Shown here piece after piece: positions 55,033-63,598 of a DNA stretch of 64,000 nucleotides. The notes beneath the pieces were generated by a model, which ran no database searches, was not told where the DNA came from, and saw only the letters and a program-made list of their open reading frames with translations. The DNA lies in contig JAEYOY010000014.1 of the NCBI GenBank assembly GCA_023411215.1, positions 1 through 64,000 on the forward strand, given 5' to 3'. Every line of letters starts with the position of its first letter. The stretch's first letter is position 1. The translations under genes and the position numbers were made by a program. The DNA comes from Bacillota bacterium. GTDB lineage: Bacteria > Bacillota > Clostridia > Lachnospirales > Lachnospiraceae.

Positions 55033-55893
55033 GTGTTAGCTATCCTGACAATCAAATTAAAGCAATTCTTTCCTTCAATAAAAGCATACCTTTCCATATT
55101 CCGTATAAAGACGGCAGAAGGCTTTCAATATCGTATCGCCGCATTTGCCGGAGCCACAATCAGCATCTTCTGGGTGTATATCGAGATTGTAGTATGCTCC
55201 GTCTTCTATCATTACTCCGATCGCCCCCTTTCAGGCATATCTGCTGGCCTAACCCTTCCGGAGCTGATCACTTATATCTGGCTCGCGCAGATCATGTTCT
55301 TAATACAGCCTACGAGTATTGATAGTGATATACTTAGCAAGATACAAAGCGGTGATGTATCCCTCGAGCTGTGCCGCCCCCTAGATCTCTATCAGCATTG
55401 GTTTGCCAAGGTAGCCGCCGGAAGATTAGTACCCCTGTTTTGGCGGGGCTCCATCATACTAATCGTTGGATTGCTGATGCCTGCCTCCTATCGGCTGATG
55501 CCTCCCCACTCCTTAGCTGCTATGCTCTGTACCCTGCTTTCTGTCTTTAGTGCGTTCCTGCTTTGTTCCGCTTACGGAACTCTAGTCTGTGTGATTCGAT
55601 TGAGCGTTCCATGGGGCGATGGACCCACCTATCTGATTATGTTAGTCGGCAGTGTTCTTTCCGGCAGTTATCTTCCATTACAGCTTTGGCCTGATTTTCT
55701 TCAACCTTTTTTATTGCTACAGCCCTTCGCCGGCTATCTGGATATTCCGCTGCGATTCTATCTGGGAACCTTGTCTCCAAACAGTATTCTCTGGGCAGGA
55801 GGCTTGCAGCTGACCTGGTCATTGGTGTTCATAATACTTGGCAGGCTTCTTTTAGCTAGAAAAATAAACCGGCTTATCATCCAAGGCGGATAA
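55033..55893 (+). CDS. ABC-2 family permease (first of pair)
   Basis: A 286-residue membrane protein with six hydrophobic segments, of the ABC-2/DUF990-type permease group: FQYRIAAFAGATISIFWVYIEIV, GISAGLTLPELITYIWLAQ, SGDVSLELCRPLDLYQHWFA and VPWGDGPTYLIMLVGSVLSGSYLPL. The start is GTG, 9 bases after GGAAGAAG. Such permeases normally come as two permease genes preceded by their ATPase gene. Here the second permease follows (26 bases) but no ATPase is present on either side. Confidence 0.82.
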   Translation: MLAILTIKLKQFFPSIKAYLSIFRIKTAEGFQYRIAAFAGATISIFWVYIEIVVCSVFYHYSDRPLSGISAGLTLPELITYIWLAQIMFLIQPTSIDSDILSKIQSGDVSLELCRPLDLYQHWFAKVAAGRLVPLFWRGSIILIVGLLMPASYRLMPPHSLAAMLCTLLSVFSAFLLCSAYGTLVCVIRLSVPWGDGPTYLIMLVGSVLSGSYLPLQLWPDFLQPFLLLQPFAGYLDIPLRFYLGTLSPNSILWAGGLQLTWSLVFIILGRLLLARKINRLIIQGG

Positions 55894-55919
55894 TGAGCCG
55901 GTAATAGAAAGGATTTTTT

Positions 55920-56711
55920 ATGCAATCAGATTTTATATTATACTGGAAATATATTAAGATGAATTTCTTATCCGGTCTGCAATACCGGGGTTGGCCGATT
56001 ATGATATTTCAAGTGTTTTTTGTGGTAATAACCGATCCGATCAGCCTTATTTTCATGTTCTCGCGCTTTGGCAACATCGGGACCTGGTCGGTCGAAAAAA
56101 TATTATTCATTTATGCCTTGGCCGTTACCAGCTTTGGTCTCGCCGAAACCTTCTTCCGAGGTTTTGATTATTTTCCCTGGAGAATGATTCGCTCCGGAGA
56201 CTTTGACCGTGTACTGCTTCGTCCCAGGTCACTTGTAGTACAAGTTGCCGGCAGCTATTTTCATATTCACCGATTGGCAAGGGTGATCAGCGGCTGCTGT
56301 GCCATGGCTTGGTGCGTAAACAAAATGAATCTCTCCTTAAATCTAGTGGATGTAATCACTCTGCTCCTTGCATTGTTTGGTGGCTTCTTAATCTATTCGG
56401 GTGTCTTCATCTTCACCTCAGGCATTGCCTTCTTTACGATTAAAGCCCTGGATTGGATCTATATCTTTACTAATGCAAGCTACCAGATAACCCGCTGTCC
56501 CATTGAGTACATGCCAAGACCCTTGCGTTACCTCTTTACCTTTTTTGTTCCGATGTTGCTTATCAGCTATTATCCCGCTGCAGCCATCTGTGGCTGGGGT
56601 GAACCTTATTATATGGCATTTCTGTCCCTTCCGGCCAGTATTGTGTTTTTACAGTTATCTCTCGCTGTCTGGCGCTTTGGAGTACGTCATTATCAAAGTA
56701 CCGGCAGTTAA
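55920..56711 (+). CDS. ABC-2 family permease (second of pair)
   Basis: A 263-residue membrane protein with six hydrophobic segments, homologous in layout to the preceding gene and to DUF990-type permeases: FLSGLQYRGWPIMIFQVFFVV, FRGFDYFPWRMIRSGDFDRVLLRPRS (in parts), and a C-terminal PRPLRYLFTFFVPMLLISYYPA. The motif RSGDFDRVLLRP is the counterpart of QSGDVSLELCRP in its partner and probably contacts the missing ATPase. The pair would form a heterodimeric exporter channel. Confidence 0.82.
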   Translation: MQSDFILYWKYIKMNFLSGLQYRGWPIMIFQVFFVVITDPISLIFMFSRFGNIGTWSVEKILFIYALAVTSFGLAETFFRGFDYFPWRMIRSGDFDRVLLRPRSLVVQVAGSYFHIHRLARVISGCCAMAWCVNKMNLSLNLVDVITLLLALFGGFLIYSGVFIFTSGIAFFTIKALDWIYIFTNASYQITRCPIEYMPRPLRYLFTFFVPMLLISYYPAAAICGWGEPYYMAFLSLPASIVFLQLSLAVWRFGVRHYQSTGS

Positions 56712-56721
56712 TAGGTGAGAA

Positions 56722-58167
56722 CTAATGAATAGCGTAACCCTTAATACAGATAGGCTGAGGCTGTTCAAAGCCAACATTGAGCTTTTGTTCCAGTAGCAGT
56801 TCATCACCTCTAAATTGAATTTGATAATTATTAGCAAAGGGCATCTGAATCAGGCTTCCCTTTATTATTAAGACCGTATCATCCTCCCAGCTACCACTTA
56901 AGGCTACAGGCTCCGGATTACCTTCTAAGATAAAGGTGCCCATAGTCCAGTGTCCAATCCCAACCTCGTACACATGCCTCTGCCCATCCTCGGTAATACT
57001 CATGCTAATCCTTCCAGAATGAAAAGAAAAAGCGATTTCTTCTATTTTGAAAGGATTGGGCTCCATTTTGTAGCTCTTTCCTTGAATACTACTCTCCATA
57101 GAAGATTTTTCCTTGCCTTCCGGTAATAAAAGCCGTAAAGAAGTCAGTTTATTCTTCAGTCTTTCATAAGCCTCCGTTTCAGGCAGTGCTTTCTCTGTAA
57201 AGCCAGGTAATAGCTTGTTCCATACAAGCTCCAACGGCTTCTGCATATCCTTCATACCACCGGTAATGGCTAATACCGCATCCACCTCCGGCATTGCAAT
57301 ACAGTATTGCCCAAAGGCTCCGTCCCCACGGTAAGCATTATGCCTACAACGCCAGAACTGATATCCATAGCCCTGTCCCCAATCACCTGACCCATTGGAC
57401 GAATTATCACTTTGAATGCCGGTGGCTTCCCTTATCCATTCCTCACTAAGCAGCTGCTTGCTATTTAACTTTCCCTTTGATAAATACAACTGACCGAATT
57501 TTGCGATATCCTCCGTCTTCACTCTTAAACCAAAGCCTCCAGTATTATAGCCCATTGGACAGGTCTCCCAAACTGCTCCTGAGATAGCAAGCGGTTTAAA
57601 AAGCCTCGGCTGTAGATACTCAATCAGCTTCTCTCCGGTAATCTTCTGCAAAATCACAGACAACAGGTAGGTGGCACCAGTGTTATAAAGGAAATGGGTT
57701 CCAGGCTCCTTCTCCACTGGAACACTAAAGAAAGCTTTCACCCAGTTACCATCCTCTCTACGGAAAAAGAAATCCGTAGTATCAACAATATGACCGGTAT
57801 TCATGGATAATAGATGCTTTATTCTCATTTTTGACAAGTTTAAATCAGGTTTCGGACATTCCTCCTTAAAATAGGATATCACAGTATCCTCAACCGATAA
57901 CAATCCCTCCTGAACCGCAAACCCAATAGCAGTTGATGTAAAGCTTTTACTCAAAGAGAAAAGTAAGTGAGGATCATTGCTCTTATAGGGCTCCCACCAG
58001 CCTTCCGCAATCACAAAACCATGTCTTAGAAGCATGAAGCTATGAAAATCCTGGCCCATATCAGTAGTTCTGATTTTCTCAGCCTCCATGATGAAATCCA
58101 GTATTGCTTCCGATTTTACCCCCTGTAATTCAGGTGTTGATCTTTCTAATTGATATAAATCGTTCAT
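56722..58167 (-). CDS. Serine hydrolase, class C beta-lactamase family
   Basis: A 481-residue penicillin-binding-protein-like hydrolase. The catalytic SxxK is S71-L-S-K74 in LLFSLSKSFTS, and the YxN-type motif is FLYNTGATY (about residue 150). RHGFVIAEGWWEPY and LSMNTGH are common to esterase/beta-lactamase family members. There is no signal peptide, so it acts in the cytosol. A beta-sandwich C-terminal part (about 360-481) is extra. The substrate is unknown (ester, D-amino peptide or amide). It lies next to a D-aminoacylase-like gene. Confidence 0.85.
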   Translation of the reverse strand: MNDLYQLERSTPELQGVKSEAILDFIMEAEKIRTTDMGQDFHSFMLLRHGFVIAEGWWEPYKSNDPHLLFSLSKSFTSTAIGFAVQEGLLSVEDTVISYFKEECPKPDLNLSKMRIKHLLSMNTGHIVDTTDFFFRREDGNWVKAFFSVPVEKEPGTHFLYNTGATYLLSVILQKITGEKLIEYLQPRLFKPLAISGAVWETCPMGYNTGGFGLRVKTEDIAKFGQLYLSKGKLNSKQLLSEEWIREATGIQSDNSSNGSGDWGQGYGYQFWRCRHNAYRGDGAFGQYCIAMPEVDAVLAITGGMKDMQKPLELVWNKLLPGFTEKALPETEAYERLKNKLTSLRLLLPEGKEKSSMESSIQGKSYKMEPNPFKIEEIAFSFHSGRISMSITEDGQRHVYEVGIGHWTMGTFILEGNPEPVALSGSWEDDTVLIIKGSLIQMPFANNYQIQFRGDELLLEQKLNVGFEQPQPICIKGYAIH

Positions 58168-58233
58168 ACCTGCCTTCCCTTCTTTCCGTGTTTAAAGATT
58201 TAGTAATTACCTTAATTATACATCTTAATCTTT

Positions 58234-58317
58234 GGAAAAGCTATGCAGTTTTTCAGAACAGATGGTGTTCCCTTTCGCTACCATAGTCGTTTCTGTCCTA
58301 TCTGCAGTAGCTTTTCC
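58234..58317. repeat. 84-bp imperfect palindrome between divergent genes
   Basis: The outer arms GGAAAAGCTA-TGCAG and CTGCA-G-TAGCTTTTCC pair perfectly apart from a one-base bulge. Further in, CAGAA/TTCTG and ATGGT/ACCAT continue the stem to a loop at about 58268-58280. There is no T-run on either side, so it is not a simple terminator. It could be a miniature inverted-repeat element or a structured RNA. Confidence 0.75.
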
Positions 58318-58428
58318 AGAATATTATATCGAAAAAGAAGTAAAGATTGTAGAATGGTAAATTATGCTATATAATTAGTATATATTCTCCAAATTAAAGA
58401 AAATTATTGAAGAGAACGTCTTAGTCTA

Positions 58429-58647
58429 ATGAAAGCATTACAGATATTGTCGAACATTGAAAACCAATTTATTAAAATTCAGGAACGGATCGAGAATATT
58501 GCAAGCATATCCGAGGAGCATTCTGCTTCCAATGAAGAAATTCTTGCCACGATAGAGAACCAAAACAACGATATAGTCGCCATTAATACTTCCATACAGG
58601 AGATAAAGGAAATGTCCAGGGTACTGAATGATCTGATGCACCGTTAA
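58429..58647 (+). pseudogene. C-terminal fragment of a methyl-accepting chemotaxis protein
   Basis: 72 codons (plus six open codons upstream) encode a coiled coil with IENIASISEEHSASNEEILATIENQ, the classic end of a chemotaxis receptor signalling domain. There is no membrane helix, HAMP domain or receptor tip, and no ribosome binding site precedes the ATG. The sequence to its left lacks any receptor coding. It is best read as the remnant of a deleted receptor gene; expression as a tiny coiled-coil protein is less likely. Confidence 0.65.
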
Positions 58648-58707
58648 ATGAGCAAAATAAGGATATAGTAGATTATTATGAAATAATACATATGGAGGAT
58701 TCAAAGG

Positions 58708-60324
58708 GTGAGTGAACGAGACATGCGAATCTTATTGCAAAACGGTTTCATTGTGGATGGAACCGGTAAAAAGGGCTATCAAGGTAATCTCTTAATCGAA
58801 GCCGGATTGATTAAAGAGATATCAGAAAAGGATATTAAGACTGATTGCGAGGCAATCGATTGTACCGGTAAGGTAATATCTCCAGGCTTTATTGATATGC
58901 ATTCCCATAATGACTGGTTTCTTCCTACTGAAACTACAGATAACTTTACTGCCCCCTTTACACAGCAGGGAATCACTACCTTTGTGGCTGGGAACTGTGG
59001 CTTTAGCGCAGCAGGCTTTAGAAAGAACAGTCAGTATCTCGACAAAATACTTTCCAATCCCTTTCAATCCTCAGGGATCAATATCACATGGTCATCCATG
59101 CGAGAGTATTTCGATGTATTAAAGGATAATAAACTTACTAATAATGTAGCAACTCTAGTAGGTCATGGTTCCGTCAGAGCATCGATAAAGGGTTACGATC
59201 CGTCACCCTTGACAAAAGAGGAACAGAAGGAGCTTCTGGAGCATCTGGATGAAGCGATGGAACAGGGAGCCCGAGGTGTATCACTCGGCTTGCAGTATGA
59301 GCCGGGAATTTTCTCTTCAACAGAAGAAATCAAGGAGATTGCTAAGCTTGTCAAAAAGAAGGACAAACTGCTTACTGTACATTCCAGAGCCTCCTCTGCT
59401 TTGTCGGGAACCTATCCTCTCAAGCTGTTCGGTACGCCCCACAATATACTGGCGCTGGAGGAAATGATAAATGTTGCGAAGGAAACCGGTGTCAAGCTGC
59501 AATATTCCCACTTATTATTCGTTGGAACAAGAACTTGGAAGTCCTTTGATAAAACAATGGATATTATCGATAGGGCAATTGCCGAGGGAGTTGATCTTAT
59601 GTTTGACACCTATGCCTACAGCTGCGGGGCTTCGGTAATATCAGTAATACTTCCCGAATGGTTTATGGCAAAGGTTCCTGAAGCCTATGAGAATAAAAAG
59701 GATTTGTCAAAGCTCAAATTCGAATTGAACTTAATTGAAAAGCTTCTTGGTTTTGGTTATGGAGATATCCAGATTTCATACATTGACCATCCTGAATTAA
59801 GCAAATATATAGGAAGATTTATCTCCGATATAGCAAAGGAATGGAAGCGAACCCCTTTTGAAACATACATAGAGTTTGCAAAAAAAAGTAATGGAAAAGC
59901 CCGGGTAATGCAGTATAAGTACAGTAGTCCCAAGATGATAGAAGAATTTATGAAGCATCCTGCATCTATCTTTATGACGGATGCTTGGATCGAGACGATG
60001 GGATCACAAAACCAGTCCTGTTTTGGTTGCTTCCCCAAATTCCTACAGCTTGCCAGGGACAAGAAGATGATTACCTTGGAGGAAGCAATCTATAAGATGA
60101 CCCTTGCGGCTGCGACACGTGCCGAGCTTAAGGACAGAGGTGTTCTAAAGACAGGTGTGGCAGCCGATATTACGGTATTTGACTGGACGAACATAAGCGA
60201 TAATACCAGTGAAACTAAGACTGATAACGCACCTTCCGGAATAGAACATGTTTTTATAAATGGAATACAGGTTCTGAAAAACGGTCAGTTAATAAGTGGT
60301 CTTCGCCCTGGGGTTGTCCTATAA
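58708..60324 (+). CDS. N-acyl-D-amino-acid deacylase / D-aminoacylase-like amidohydrolase
   Basis: A 538-residue metal-dependent amidohydrolase. Metal ligands: His65 and His67 in DMHSHND, and Cys97 in AGNCGFSAAG, the bridging Cys that marks the D-aminoacylase/dihydroorotase-like branch. Later come EPGIFSSTEEI, HSRASS, QYSHLLF (His) and MTDAW (Asp). ADITVFDW and VFINGIQVLKNGQL close the composite beta domain. It would hydrolyse N-acyl-D-amino acids or similar amides. The GTG at 58708 is 8 bases from GGAGG; an ATG 15 bases on has worse spacing. A strong terminator follows. Confidence 0.88.
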   Translation: MSERDMRILLQNGFIVDGTGKKGYQGNLLIEAGLIKEISEKDIKTDCEAIDCTGKVISPGFIDMHSHNDWFLPTETTDNFTAPFTQQGITTFVAGNCGFSAAGFRKNSQYLDKILSNPFQSSGINITWSSMREYFDVLKDNKLTNNVATLVGHGSVRASIKGYDPSPLTKEEQKELLEHLDEAMEQGARGVSLGLQYEPGIFSSTEEIKEIAKLVKKKDKLLTVHSRASSALSGTYPLKLFGTPHNILALEEMINVAKETGVKLQYSHLLFVGTRTWKSFDKTMDIIDRAIAEGVDLMFDTYAYSCGASVISVILPEWFMAKVPEAYENKKDLSKLKFELNLIEKLLGFGYGDIQISYIDHPELSKYIGRFISDIAKEWKRTPFETYIEFAKKSNGKARVMQYKYSSPKMIEEFMKHPASIFMTDAWIETMGSQNQSCFGCFPKFLQLARDKKMITLEEAIYKMTLAAATRAELKDRGVLKTGVAADITVFDWTNISDNTSETKTDNAPSGIEHVFINGIQVLKNGQLISGLRPGVVL

Positions 60325-60414
60325 TTGAAACCGGTATGCATACTTCCATTTGATAATCGCCTCTACACCTAGCTAGCCTAACATTCATATTATAGGTAAC
60401 AGCTCCTATATGAT

Positions 60415-60450
60415 AAAAGAGCCTGTCATATCAGTGTGACAGGCTCTTTT
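60415..60450. terminator. Bidirectional terminator
   Basis: A 14-bp perfect stem, AAAAGAGCCTGTCA and TGACAGGCTCTTTT, with an 8-base loop. It lies between the convergent amidohydrolase gene (+) and the membrane-protein gene (-). Confidence 0.92.
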
Positions 60451-60501
60451 ATAATTCAATTGGAATTAATTTCATAGTCATTCCTGTAAGGTATCTCCAT
60501 T

Positions 60502-61035
60502 TTATAAGGTAAGTTTATTGCGAAGTCTTCCCCATATATAGCTTTGAAAATAACGATAAGCCATATCATAAACAAACAATACTGCCTGACCTGCCAACAG
60601 CATAATGACGATAATCATTGGATTAATCTCTCCCTGGTAAATTAACTTCGGGAGAAACAAAACCATCGGTATATACATTACATTAAATGTGATATATTTT
60701 ATCAGCCAGTATAGCTTCGCCCTGCTCCGGTTACCCTTCCAATTCGCAAGACGGTCAAAGGAGAATTCTATCACCAGAATGTAGAAGCCCATGACCGCAA
60801 AAGTGATACAGTAAAGCTTATTTGGAGCCAATATAAGTCCTAAAAGAATAGCACCAAGATAAAAACCTGTTCCATAACGGATACTGCTTTCCCGAACTGC
60901 AATTCCCACGCCGTAAGAAGCTGCTCCTAAGAGAAATAAGGTATTGAATTCTATGATACCGCTCAAAGCAATGAGTAATACGGTTACTGCCAGAAGTAAG
61001 CCGAGAAATGCCATTTTCTTCGCATTTAGCAGCAT
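60502..61035 (-). CDS. Membrane protein of the J-domain/DUF5685 operon
   Basis: A 177-residue membrane protein with about five hydrophobic segments (for example [31 protein letters not shown], and [20 protein letters not shown]). No family is recognised. Start at MLLNAKKM, 10 bases after GGGAGGAG, overlapping the J-domain gene by 10 bases; eight extra codons of the longer frame include the ribosome binding site itself. It is the last gene of a three-gene coupled operon, so it likely works with the J-domain protein. Confidence 0.65.
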   Translation of the reverse strand: MLLNAKKMAFLGLLLAVTVLLIALSGIIEFNTLFLLGAASYGVGIAVRESSIRYGTGFYLGAILLGLILAPNKLYCITFAVMGFYILVIEFSFDRLANWKGNRSRAKLYWLIKYITFNVMYIPMVLFLPKLIYQGEINPMIIVIMLLAGQAVLFVYDMAYRYFQSYIWGRLRNKLTL

Positions 61036-61655
61036 GAAATCAAATCTCCTCCCATACATTCACATAAGGTATCCGCACACCATAAATCACAGCACAGATT
61101 ACCGGCATTGTAACCGCCTCCGGTATTGTTATAACGTGTACTGCTATATCTTTGGTTCTGCCATTGAAGCTGATTAAAAAAATTAGTATATTCCGGATTG
61201 TTCGGCTCCATATTCATAGCCTGAGAAATATGCTCATTTGCCATAACATTGTTCCCAATTCCGGCATTCGCGATTGCACTGTAATAGTACCATCTGGCGC
61301 TATGGTTAGCTATCCCGGCTAATACATTCAGGGCTTCCCGATACCGACGGGCATTCAGATAATTTGCTGCCGCATTCATCTGGGCATTGTCACCGTCTGA
61401 GCTACTGCTATAGCTGGTCTGACCGTAATTAGAATACCCTGAACTATATGGATTACTGCCGTTCTCCCGCTCCTTCATGATCTGATCATAGGCTTCTTGA
61501 ACTTCCTTGAACTTCTCCTCAGCCAGCTCTGCCAGCGGATTATTGACATAGGAATCCGGATGATATTTCCGGCTTAGCTCTCGATAAGCCTTCTTAATTT
61601 CCTCATTCGATGCACTGGGCGATACTTCAAGTAACTTATAGGGATTCGTTATCAT
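61026..61655 (-). CDS. J-domain protein with C-terminal cysteine cluster
   Basis: A 209-residue protein. The J domain is residues 4-65 ([20 protein letters not shown], with the HPD triad in SRKYHPDSY) and would stimulate a DnaK ATPase. A Ser/Tyr/Asn-rich linker follows, then a TPR-like helical region (about 90-150, [27 protein letters not shown]). The C-terminus [19 protein letters not shown] then LISCC has eight cysteines in about 28 residues, so a metal or Fe-S site is possible. It has no G/F or DnaJ zinc finger, so it is not DnaJ itself. It overlaps the DUF5685 gene by 20 bases and the membrane-protein gene by 10. Confidence 0.8.
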   Translation of the reverse strand: MITNPYKLLEVSPSASNEEIKKAYRELSRKYHPDSYVNNPLAELAEEKFKEVQEAYDQIMKERENGSNPYSSGYSNYGQTSYSSSSDGDNAQMNAAANYLNARRYREALNVLAGIANHSARWYYYSAIANAGIGNNVMANEHISQAMNMEPNNPEYTNFFNQLQWQNQRYSSTRYNNTGGGYNAGNLCCDLWCADTLCECMGGDLISCC

Positions 61656-62493
61656 GTTCTTGTTCCTTCCTTATACTTCTCTCTTTTTGTATTTGGTCAA
61701 ATTTAGTCCATACTCCGTCATAAAGAATATTACGAAGTATATCGATATCCAGCAGACAGGGAAGCTTCTCCAGTTCCTTCGTACACTGAGCCATCATCAT
61801 AGTCAATATACTCTTACACTCCTCATCGATGGCTGCTTTCCCTTTATACGATAAAAACGGATTATAGCTGTTATGCTTTCTATCCCTCTCCATATCATCA
61901 TATGCGTCCAGAATATAGATATACTTACCAAGGTAAAACCCAATCATTCGAAGGCTTTTTTCCCACCTGTCTTCACGGTATACGAATAGCTCTGCCATCA
62001 ATTCTCCAAAGCATCGGGAAACCAGATCAATATTTGTCTCTCCCCGACTCTCGCAATCTTGAAGCTGTCTAAGACTCTCCTGAATCGCCTTACATTGTCT
62101 TGGATATTGGTTGTTAATTCTCTTATAATGCCTTTTAAGCGCGCTTGCTCCGGCTAATCCGGCAATATTCTTCTCATCCTGCCAGTCATCCATCAGGTGA
62201 TGGTAGGTCAGGGCTATGTTCATATCTGCCACATAATGTGTAATCTCATTCACTAAGGTGTCATGCTTTTTCACCGGGTGAACGATACATCGGTTTTGAA
62301 GCTTTGTCGTCTCACTCTCATATAGCGAGGTCAATAATAAGATTAGAAAGGTCATGTCGTAGGATAATGTCATCTGACCAAATCGTCCATACTTATCCTT
62401 TAAAGTCTTACATAAGCCGCAATAATATGCTTTATACTTATAAAAATCCTTCATTTTCAATTCGGGCTTATATACGTTGACATATCCAAACAT
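61636..62493 (-). CDS. DUF5685-family protein
   Basis: A 285-residue, mostly helical protein. The N-terminus [31 protein letters not shown] matches what I recall of DUF5685 (split here: [17 protein letters not shown], then [12 protein letters not shown]). Two acidic motifs stand out: [12 protein letters not shown] (about residue 98) and [18 protein letters not shown] (about residue 195). They resemble in spacing the paired Asp-rich motifs of isoprenoid-synthase folds. The function is unknown. It is the first gene of the three-gene operon; start behind GGAGGAGAT. Confidence 0.7.
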   Translation of the reverse strand: MFGYVNVYKPELKMKDFYKYKAYYCGLCKTLKDKYGRFGQMTLSYDMTFLILLLTSLYESETTKLQNRCIVHPVKKHDTLVNEITHYVADMNIALTYHHLMDDWQDEKNIAGLAGASALKRHYKRINNQYPRQCKAIQESLRQLQDCESRGETNIDLVSRCFGELMAELFVYREDRWEKSLRMIGFYLGKYIYILDAYDDMERDRKHNSYNPFLSYKGKAAIDEECKSILTMMMAQCTKELEKLPCLLDIDILRNILYDGVWTKFDQIQKERSIRKEQEHDNESL

Positions 62494-62632
62494 ATCTCCT
62501 CCATACGGTTACCACAGCGGATCTCCAATAAAAATTTCCTAGAATTTTATCAGTATAGCATAGATTTTTCATAAGTAAAATGGTTATGGTGAAAGTCACA
62601 GAAATTTAATAAATCCTTTATAAAATTGAATT

Positions 62633-63223
62633 CTAAGCTCTTCTCTTAACCCATAGAAAACCAAAGGCAGCACCGCATAAACCACCAGCGATATGGGCAG
62701 CATGTGCTATCCCGTCAGAGGCACCCAGACTATCGGTAAGCTCTCCTCCCAGATACACAATTACTACTAGAATTAAAGTTAAAGGTATCTTACCATTCTG
62801 CATCCCTGCAGCCGAGGACAATACAATCATCATGAATACAATACCACTGGCACCAAGAAGAGCTGCATTCGGATAGAATACCATATAAATCAGGCCGGAT
62901 ATAACCGCTGTTACGGCGAACATTTTCAGTAACGCTTTTGAACCATATTTTTCTTCCAGCAAGGGTCCCAACACAAGAAATAATACCATATTGCCAGCAT
63001 AATGTCCCCAATCTGCATGTCCCAGAACATGGCCGAATAATCTAACATAAGTAAGCGGATCCGTAAGGGGGGATGGATAGGTGCAAAAAAGCAAGGTTGT
63101 AGATACATTCTTCGTTGCGTATCCAAGCAACACGGCAAGGAAGGACAGAAATGCAAAGGTTAGTGTTACCGGCGAATTATATTGTATAATTCCAAGGGAT
63201 TTCATAGTAGTTCTCTTCTTCAT
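62633..63223 (-). CDS. Rhomboid intramembrane serine protease
   Basis: A 196-residue, six-helix rhomboid protease. The catalytic Ser126 is in GASG and His177 in AHAAHIAGG; the HxxxN element is HYAGN (His74-Asn78), with GHVLGHADWGHY before it. The length is that of a minimal bacterial rhomboid. It cleaves membrane-anchored proteins within the bilayer; its substrates are not deducible. Start behind GAGGAAAACA. The 139-base gap downstream to the DUF5685 start has no clear terminator. Confidence 0.9.
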   Translation of the reverse strand: MKKRTTMKSLGIIQYNSPVTLTFAFLSFLAVLLGYATKNVSTTLLFCTYPSPLTDPLTYVRLFGHVLGHADWGHYAGNMVLFLVLGPLLEEKYGSKALLKMFAVTAVISGLIYMVFYPNAALLGASGIVFMMIVLSSAAGMQNGKIPLTLILVVIVYLGGELTDSLGASDGIAHAAHIAGGLCGAAFGFLWVKRRA

Positions 63224-63598
63224 TGTTTTCCTCTTTACATAATTTATTTGTTATCCTGATCAGCTGAAATATTTAGAAACCGGAGGAACCACGCGTTCAA
63301 AATTTCAACTAAAATGACCAAATCCTTTCTATTATTTATTATACCATTATTTCGCCGTTGATACGAATATTTTTGTTGATTTAATCCGCAGCGCCGCATC
63401 AAAATAAATATAATGATCATCGATATGTAGATCGTTCATGCTACTGGGCAGAATCAGAAGAGGATGTTCCAAAAGCAATCATATACATGCTCCGTAGGGA
63501 TATGAACCACGAAGTATAATAAATTCAGCTTTGAAACATCCATTCTTCTTCCGTTAACTATGTCAGAAATAATATAATAACAATATTACATTATTCTA
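63224..63598. other. Gap between the rhomboid and MFS genes
   Basis: No complete gene. It includes the short minus-strand frame described at 63347-63439. The plus strand over about 63395-63521 also reads open without a start signal (ending ...MLRRDMNHEV). No strong hairpin was noted. Confidence 0.4.
63347..63439 (-). pseudogene. Possible gene remnant (30 codons)
   Basis: A short frame MNDLHIDDHYIYFDAALRIK... ends in STAK and a stop. The frame stays open about 13 codons further upstream (LLLEHPLLILPSS), and there is no ribosome binding site. The amino-acid pattern looks protein-like, but no family is recognised. It may be the tail of a deleted gene or chance. Confidence 0.2.

Noticed and set aside
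61026..61655. Calling the J-domain gene dnaJ
   Set aside because: It lacks the G/F-rich region, the four CxxCxGxG zinc repeats and the C-terminal substrate domains.
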